From positions 1-64,000 of the forward strand of contig URQB01000008.1 of NCBI GenBank assembly GCA_900549825.1: a stretch of DNA of 64,000 nucleotides. The letters run 5' to 3'. Positions within the stretch are counted from its first letter, which is position 1. Every line of letters begins with the position of its first letter. The position numbers and the translations under genes are program-made. The notes beneath the pieces were generated by a model that saw only the letters and a list, made by a program, of their open reading frames with translations, did not search any database and was not told where the DNA came from. Positions 59,179-64,000 of this stretch are shown here, piece after piece. Source of the DNA: an uncultured Oscillospiraceae bacterium. GTDB taxonomy: Bacteria; Bacillota; Clostridia; Oscillospirales; Acutalibacteraceae.

Positions 59179-59207
59179 TTTACACGGCGCGCCGAATGCA
59201 GTAAAAT
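59179..59207 (+). promoter_or_regulatory. Promoter of pyrH-frr
   Basis: TTTACA (59179-59184), 17-base spacer, TAAAAT (59202-59207), 42 bases before the pyrH start. Confidence 0.7.
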
Positions 59208-59248
59208 AGCTGTGATAAGAATCCCTCAAATTGAATATCGGAGGTTTT

Positions 59249-59962
59249 ATGATGCAGCCAGTATATAAGCGCATCCTATTGAAGCTCAGCGGCGAAGTGC
59301 TTGCGGGCCCGCAGGGGCACGGCATTGATTTTGACACGGTGCAGCATATCTGCAGAGCTGTGAAGGAATGCTCCGACATGGGCGTCGAGATCGGTCTGGT
59401 GGTCGGCGGCGGCAACTTCTGGCGCGGCCGTTCCAGCGGCGAGATGGACCGCACGCGCGCGGACCATATGGGCATGCTGGCCACGGTGATGAATTCTCTC
59501 GCTCTTGCGGATGCTTTGGAGCAGCTTGATGTGCCCGTACGGGTGCAGACGGCGATCGCGATGCAGCAGATTGCCGAGCCTTATATCCGCAACCGTGCCA
59601 TCCGCCATCTGGAAAAGGGCAGGGTCGTCATTTTCGGCTGCGGCACAGGCAACCCGTTTTTCACGACGGACACGGCTGCCGCCCTGCGCGCCGCGGAGAT
59701 CGATGCGGATATCATTTTCAAGGCGACGAATGTCGACGGTGTGTATGACCGCGATCCCAACAAGTTTGAAGATGCGGTCAAGTTCGACACGCTCTCCCAT
59801 TTCGACATCCTGCAGAAGGATCTCAACGTGATGGACAGTACGGCGGCTTCCCTCTGCAAGGATAACAACATCCCCATTCTGGTATTCAATTTAGACAATC
59901 CCGGCAATATCGTCGATGCGGTGCTGGGCAAAAATATCGGTACAATCGTGAAGGAGGACTAA
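59249..59962 (+). CDS. pyrH: UMP kinase
   Basis: A 237-residue amino-acid-kinase-fold enzyme phosphorylating UMP to UDP. Landmarks: YKRILLKLSGEVLAG at the N-terminus, EIGLVVGGGNFWRGR, MDRTRADHMGMLATVMNSLA, RVVIFGCGTGNPFFTTDTAA and TNVDGVYDRDPNKF. Length is standard. ATG 59249 follows TCGGAGGTTTT. It is followed after 5 bases by frr, the usual bacterial pairing. Confidence 0.97.
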   Translation: MMQPVYKRILLKLSGEVLAGPQGHGIDFDTVQHICRAVKECSDMGVEIGLVVGGGNFWRGRSSGEMDRTRADHMGMLATVMNSLALADALEQLDVPVRVQTAIAMQQIAEPYIRNRAIRHLEKGRVVIFGCGTGNPFFTTDTAAALRAAEIDADIIFKATNVDGVYDRDPNKFEDAVKFDTLSHFDILQKDLNVMDSTAASLCKDNNIPILVFNLDNPGNIVDAVLGKNIGTIVKED

Positions 59963-59967
59963 CCCCC

Positions 59968-60528
59968 ATGGAGATGAAGCAGGTATACGAGAATGCAAAT
60001 GAGCGCATGAATAAGACGATCCGCGCCCTGAACAGCGAATACGATTCCATCCGCGCCGGGCGCGCGAACGCCTCCGTGCTCGATAAGATTCAGGTGGATT
60101 ACTACGGCGTACCCACCCCGATCAACCAGATGGCGGCGGTGTCTGTGGCGGAAGCACGGATTTTGACGATCCAGCCCTGGGATGCGTCCACCCTGCATGT
60201 GATTGAGAAGGCGATTCAAACCTCCGATCTCGGCATCAATCCTCAGAACGACGGCCGTGTGCTGCGCCTGATCTTCCCGCCGCTGACGGAGGATCACCGC
60301 AAGGAGCTTGTCAAAACCGTCGGCAAGACTGCGGAAGAGGCAAAGGTTGCGATTCGTTCCATTCGCCGCGACTGCATCGAAAAGCTCAAGGCGATGAAGA
60401 AGAGCTCCGAAATCACTGAGGACGACCTCAAGGACGGCGAGAATGAGCTGCAGAAGATCACGGACAAGTTCATCCAGGAAATTAATTCAATCGCGGATAA
60501 AAAAGAAAAGGAAATCATGGAAATCTGA
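59968..60528 (+). CDS. frr: Ribosome recycling factor
   Basis: A 186-residue protein with the RRF layout: a helical bundle (MNKTIRALNSEYDSIRAGRA, RKELVKTVGKTAEEAKVAIR) and a small beta domain (VDYYGVPTPINQMAAVSVAE, DLGINPQNDGRVLRLIFPPL). Together with EF-G it splits the ribosome after termination. It starts 5 bases after pyrH and is in the same operon. Confidence 0.97.
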   Translation: MEMKQVYENANERMNKTIRALNSEYDSIRAGRANASVLDKIQVDYYGVPTPINQMAAVSVAEARILTIQPWDASTLHVIEKAIQTSDLGINPQNDGRVLRLIFPPLTEDHRKELVKTVGKTAEEAKVAIRSIRRDCIEKLKAMKKSSEITEDDLKDGENELQKITDKFIQEINSIADKKEKEIMEI

Positions 60529-60715
60529 TCAAAAGGAACGTCGGCGGTTTATCTGCGCCAGCGTTCGTGTGATTGTCATTCTGAGGGGAGAGGCGGCAAC
60601 CGCCTGCTGTGGGCAGTTGCATGCCGCCTTTCCCCACAGGATGGCATTTTACTATCGTTTTTAGAAGCTGGAAAATATTGTCCGCAAGGAGCGCGGACGG
60701 AAAGGCGGTGGAGGG

Positions 60716-61441
60716 ATGCCTGCCATCAATCGGGAACACCTCCCCCAGCATGTGGGGATCATTATGGACGGCAACGGCCGCTGGGCGAAGCAGCGCGGCC
60801 TCAAGCGTACGGAGGGGCATAAGGAGGGCGCCCGCGTTTTTCGCCGAATTTGTGAATATGCCAATGATATCGGCATTCGCTTTATCACCTTTTACGCTTT
60901 TTCCACGGAAAACTGGGCCCGACCGCCGGAGGAGGTCTCCGCGATTATGGAGCTTTTGCGGGAGTATCTGTTTGAAGCGGAGGACCGGAAAAAGGAAAAC
61001 GAGGCGCGCGGCATGCGTATCCGCTTTATCGGCAGTCAGGAGGGGCTGCCGGCAGATATCATCGGCCTGATGAATCAGGCGCAGGAGGAAAGCCTGTCGG
61101 CGACGAAGACGATTGTCAACATCGCCGTCAATTACGGCGGCAGGCAGGAAATCCTGCACAGTGTCCGGCATCTGGCGCAGCAGGTGGCGGCAGGGGAAAG
61201 GAAGCCGGAGGAGATTACGCTTGAGGAGATCGGAAACGGCCTTTATACCGCCGGGCAGCCAGACCCGGATCTGATCATCCGCCCGAGCGGGGAATACCGG
61301 CTCTCGAATTTTCTGATCTGGCAGGCGGCTTACGCGGAATTCTGGTTTTCCGACGTGCTGTGGCCGGATTTTAAAGAGTCTGATTTTGACCGGGCTCTGG
61401 AGAGCTATCAGAAGCGGAACCGCCGGTTTGGCGGAATCTGA
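60716..61441 (+). CDS. uppS: Isoprenyl (undecaprenyl diphosphate) synthase
   Basis: A 241-residue cis-prenyltransferase: HVGIIMDGNGRWAKQRGLKR (catalytic Asp and P-loop-like site), RFITFYAFSTENWARPPEEV, NIAVNYGGRQEIL, DLIIRPSGEYRLSNFLIWQA and YAEFWFSDVLWPDF. It makes the undecaprenyl carrier for wall synthesis. GGCGGTGGAGGG precedes the ATG. A 187-base gap after frr contains nothing I can name. Confidence 0.96.
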   Translation: MPAINREHLPQHVGIIMDGNGRWAKQRGLKRTEGHKEGARVFRRICEYANDIGIRFITFYAFSTENWARPPEEVSAIMELLREYLFEAEDRKKENEARGMRIRFIGSQEGLPADIIGLMNQAQEESLSATKTIVNIAVNYGGRQEILHSVRHLAQQVAAGERKPEEITLEEIGNGLYTAGQPDPDLIIRPSGEYRLSNFLIWQAAYAEFWFSDVLWPDFKESDFDRALESYQKRNRRFGGI

Positions 61442-61519
61442 ACAACTCCAGCGCATATGAAGGGATGAGCGTTCCCTTTTCGCAACAAAGCCTTATAAAC
61501 GAAAGGCATGTGATCTGTA

Positions 61520-62359
61520 ATGAAAACAAGAATTCTCTCCGGCGTGGCCGTGGTCGCCTTTTTAATCGTAATGCTCCTGTGTACCTATACGCCGGTGTTT
61601 TCCCTGTTCCTTGCGCTGCTCTCCGGCATTTCAGTGTTTGAGATCGAGCGCGTGGCACAGGTGAAAAATAAACGCATCATGGGGGTCAGCATCGCGTTCG
61701 CCGCGCTGCTGCCAATCCTGATTTCCGCAGGCGTCGACCTGCCCGTGCCGCTCGTGGCGATCGGCTATACCATTTTATTGCTGCTTCTGATGCTGGCGCA
61801 GTATGACATCACCCGGTTCGAGCATGTGGCGATTGCCTTGTTCGTATCCCTTGCGATCCCATTCGCTTTTTCCTGCATGATTTTTCTGCGGGATATCTAT
61901 ATCGCCTATCCGCAGGATTATTCCAGGGCGGACGGCCTGCTGTTCGTCCTGTTCGGCATCAGCAGCGCGTGGGTGACGGATACGTTCGCCTATTTTGTCG
62001 GCAGTAAATTTGGGAAACATAAGATGACGCCCAAGATCAGCCCCAAGAAATCCTGGGAGGGCGCCGTGGGCGGTGTTGCCGGAGCGGTCATTGTCAATCT
62101 TCTGATATTTTTGATATTCAACATGGTCATAAAGGAGCGTCTGCTGCTGCCCTATTGGGCTGTGATCCTCATTACAGTGGTGCTCGCGGTCATCAGCATG
62201 TTCGGCGATCTTTCCGCATCCGTCATCAAGCGCAATTATGGCGCAAAGGACTTCGGCAAGCTGATCCCGGGCCACGGCGGCGTGATGGACCGCTTTGACA
62301 GTTGTATCTTTGTGCTGCCGACGCTCTATTTTATCGTCCGCCTGGCGGCGATGCTTTAA
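61520..62359 (+). CDS. cdsA: Phosphatidate cytidylyltransferase
   Basis: A 279-residue polytopic membrane protein with several helices in its first 190 residues. The CDP-diglyceride synthase signature is at the C-terminus: SAWVTDTFAYFVGSKFGKHK, PKISPKKSWEGAVGG and GDLSASVIKRNYGAKDFGKL then PGHGGVMDRFDS. It makes CDP-diacylglycerol for phospholipids. It follows uppS in the usual order. Confidence 0.96.
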   Translation: MKTRILSGVAVVAFLIVMLLCTYTPVFSLFLALLSGISVFEIERVAQVKNKRIMGVSIAFAALLPILISAGVDLPVPLVAIGYTILLLLLMLAQYDITRFEHVAIALFVSLAIPFAFSCMIFLRDIYIAYPQDYSRADGLLFVLFGISSAWVTDTFAYFVGSKFGKHKMTPKISPKKSWEGAVGGVAGAVIVNLLIFLIFNMVIKERLLLPYWAVILITVVLAVISMFGDLSASVIKRNYGAKDFGKLIPGHGGVMDRFDSCIFVLPTLYFIVRLAAML

Positions 62360-62386
62360 TATAATCGGAACGGCAGGTGCATACTA

Positions 62387-63544
62387 ATGCATAAGCGTTT
62401 ATCCATTTTAGGCTCGACCGGCTCGATCGGGACGCAGGCGCTGGACGTCGCCCGGCTCAATGGCTTTACCATCTGCGCGCTGACGGCCAACAGCCGCATC
62501 GACGTGCTGGAGAGGCAGATTCGGGCATTTCGGCCCGCACTGGCCGCCGTCGTGGACGAACGGGCGGCGAAGGAGCTGCACACCCGTGTGGCCGATACCA
62601 GCACCAAGGTGCTCGGCGGTATAGACGGCGTGATCGAATGCGCGCGCGCGCAGGATGCGGACACCGTGCTCAATGCCATTGTCGGTATGGCGGGATTGAC
62701 GCCCACGCTCGCCGCCATTGATGCAGGTAAGGAGATCGCGCTCGCCAATAAGGAGACGCTCGTCGCAGGCGGCAAGCTTGTCATGGAGGCCGCGCGGGAA
62801 AAGGGTGTACGGATTCTGCCGGTCGACAGCGAGCATTCTGCAATTTTCCAGTGTCTGCAGGGGGCGCCCGCAGGGCAGAGGGAAGCGCTCAAGCGCATTA
62901 TCCTGACAGCCTCGGGCGGACCATTTTTCGGTCGGACGAAGGAGGAGCTGCGCGAAGTAACGGTTGAGCAGGCGCTCAACCACCCCAACTGGAGCATGGG
63001 CGCGAAGATCACGATCGATTCCGCCACGATGATGAACAAGGGCCTGGAGCTGATTGAAGCGGTCTGGCTTTTCTCCATGCCGCCCGAGCGGGTGGATATC
63101 GTCGTCCACCGCGAGAGCGTCGTCCATTCGCTCATTGAATATGCAGACAATTCCGTGATTGCTCAGCTCGGTGTGCCGGATATGCGCATCCCGATCCAGT
63201 ATGCGCTGACCTGTCCGCAGCGCTATGCGTCTCCGGTGGAGCAGCTGAGCCTTGCCCAATTCGGTACGCTCCATTTTGCCGAGCCGGATTATGAATCATT
63301 CCCATTGATCAATGTCTGTCGGCAGGCGATTTCCCGCGGCGGCGTTTTCCCTGCTGCCGCCAACGCGGCCAACGAGGAGGCCAACCGCCTCTTCCGTGAG
63401 GGAAAAATCCGCTTTCTGGAGATTGGCGAGCTGGTCGCCGCTGCGACGGAGCAGGCGCCCGATCGACCGGATTACACATTGGACGATATCCGCGATGCAG
63501 GGGCGTGCGCGCGGGAGTATGTACGCACACAGGCAAAGAGCTGA
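62387..63544 (+). CDS. dxr: 1-deoxy-D-xylulose-5-phosphate reductoisomerase
   Basis: A 385-residue MEP-pathway enzyme converting DXP to MEP with NADPH. Landmarks: LSILGSTGSIGTQALDVARL (cofactor site), ALANKETLVAGGKLVMEAAR, ILPVDSEHSAIFQCLQG, RIILTASGGPFFGRTKEELR, HPNWSMGAKITIDSATMMNK and VHRESVVHSLIEY. It is 27 bases after cdsA. Confidence 0.97.
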   Translation: MHKRLSILGSTGSIGTQALDVARLNGFTICALTANSRIDVLERQIRAFRPALAAVVDERAAKELHTRVADTSTKVLGGIDGVIECARAQDADTVLNAIVGMAGLTPTLAAIDAGKEIALANKETLVAGGKLVMEAAREKGVRILPVDSEHSAIFQCLQGAPAGQREALKRIILTASGGPFFGRTKEELREVTVEQALNHPNWSMGAKITIDSATMMNKGLELIEAVWLFSMPPERVDIVVHRESVVHSLIEYADNSVIAQLGVPDMRIPIQYALTCPQRYASPVEQLSLAQFGTLHFAEPDYESFPLINVCRQAISRGGVFPAAANAANEEANRLFREGKIRFLEIGELVAAATEQAPDRPDYTLDDIRDAGACAREYVRTQAKS

Positions 63545-63573
63545 ACCGCTCGATAGAAAAGAGGTGAGCCGGT

Positions 63574-64000
63574 ATGAATATTCCGATTCTGTTACTTGAT
63601 GCCGCCGGCGTCTGGAGCAAGGTGTGGCCGGTTTTATTCGCCATTTTGTTCTTTGGCGTAATTATTCTGATTCACGAGCTGGGCCATTTTACAGTCGCTA
63701 AGCTCTCCGGCATTAAGGTCAATGAGTTCGCGATCGGCATGGGCCCTAAGCTTGTCAGCTTCGGCAAAGGGGAGACAAAATATTCCCTGCGGCTAATCCC
63801 CATGGGCGGCTATGTCCAGATGGAGGGGGAAGATGAGGCGAGCGAGGATGAGCGGGCGTTTAACAATAAGCCCGTGTGGAAGCGTATTTTGGTCGTGATC
63901 GCGGGCGCGGTGATGAATATCATCCTGGGCCTTGTGCTCGTCGCCATTCTGCTGACCCAGCAGAATCTGGTGGGTACGACGCAGATCGCGGGCTTTCATG
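63574..64000 (+). CDS. rseP: RIP metalloprotease RseP/YluC, cut by the window end
   Basis: The visible 142 residues include the N-terminal membrane helix with the zinc motif IILIHELGHFTVAKLSG, then NEFAIGMGPKLVSFGKGETK, RLIPMGGYVQMEGEDE and VVIAGAVMNIILGLVL, typical of site-2 proteases. It cuts membrane regulators and peptides. It starts 29 bases after dxr with AAAGAGGTGAGCC upstream; the gene runs past the window. Confidence 0.95.
   Translation, partial: MNIPILLLDAAGVWSKVWPVLFAILFFGVIILIHELGHFTVAKLSGIKVNEFAIGMGPKLVSFGKGETKYSLRLIPMGGYVQMEGEDEASEDERAFNNKPVWKRILVVIAGAVMNIILGLVLVAILLTQQNLVGTTQIAGFH

Noticed and set aside
35057..59248. Prophage integr­ation sites and integrase
   Set aside because: No integrase, excisionase, tRNA gene or flanking direct repeats were found at either end, so I do not mark attachment sites.
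1..64000. CRISPR arrays, tRNA and rRNA genes
   Set aside because: No spaced identical repeats of CRISPR type, and no tRNA or rRNA core motifs were seen; the 7-base arrays are too short and degenerate.

Overview
The window looks like the chromosome of an anaerobic Gram-positive bacterium of the class Clostridia, most likely the Oscillospiraceae/Ruminococcaceae. Supporting signs are a moderately high G+C content, strong AGGAGG-type ribosome sites, sigma-A promoters with 17-base spacers, a UPF0291 protein, an LTA-synthase-like protein, NrdR, and a pyrH-frr-uppS-cdsA-dxr-rseP run in the usual Firmicute order. No rRNA, tRNA or CRISPR array was recognised.

Left part (1-19 kb). After a cut-off cell-wall hydrolase gene, a lipoprotein gene and a decayed ABC ATPase gene comes a myo-inositol operon on the minus strand (iolG-iolB-iolD-iolE). 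At 16.7-19 kb, on the plus strand, is a pair of archaeal-type glycolytic enzymes (type II GAPDH and a phosphoglycerate kinase). The two promoters carry the same 12-base operator. Between them lies an island of about 7 kb with remains of a serine recombinase and a MobA/MobL relaxase and an intact polyamine operon (speA-speE-speB-CASDH-nspC). The island splits an XRE-type regulator gene; removing it in silico rejoins the regulator reading frame. The iol and gap/pgk units were therefore probably close divergent neighbours before the insertion. The speA promoter is followed by a long structured leader with its own terminator.

Middle (19-35 kb). This holds ordinary accessory and housekeeping genes: a secreted serine protease with a lipoprotein, a YyaL/DUF255 protein, an LTA-synthase-like phosphoglycerol transferase, a CLC anion transporter with a structured leader, UPF0291, a rhodanese lipoprotein, NrdR, a polysaccharide deacetylase and an ATP-grasp protein. 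Two copies of an element of about 315 bases have paired arms that differ in sequence but stay complementary, and one copy truncates a yccF-like gene.

Right part (35-58 kb). A minus-strand cluster of about 23 kb encodes a non-contractile phage-type tail, holin and amidase, but no capsid, portal, terminase, integrase or repressor is visible. It starts at a consensus promoter with a LexA-type SOS box, then a leader terminator, then a degenerate P-loop protein, a 937-residue RNA polymerase of the QDE-1/YonO type (catalytic DxDxD present) and a zinc-ribbon protein. A second terminator-like hairpin separates these early genes from the tail genes. I read it as an SOS-inducible tail-like particle (tailocin) or a capsid-less prophage remnant with its own RNA polymerase. 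The tape-measure gene is interrupted by opposite-strand cargo that includes a tandemly duplicated zinc-ribbon cassette with perfect consensus promoters. A lipoprotein gene with its own promoter sits elsewhere in the cluster.

Right end (59-64 kb). This is the housekeeping operon pyrH-frr-uppS-cdsA-dxr-rseP; rseP runs off the window. Short arrays of degenerate 7-base units occur at four intergenic places, in both the inositol operon and the tail cluster.
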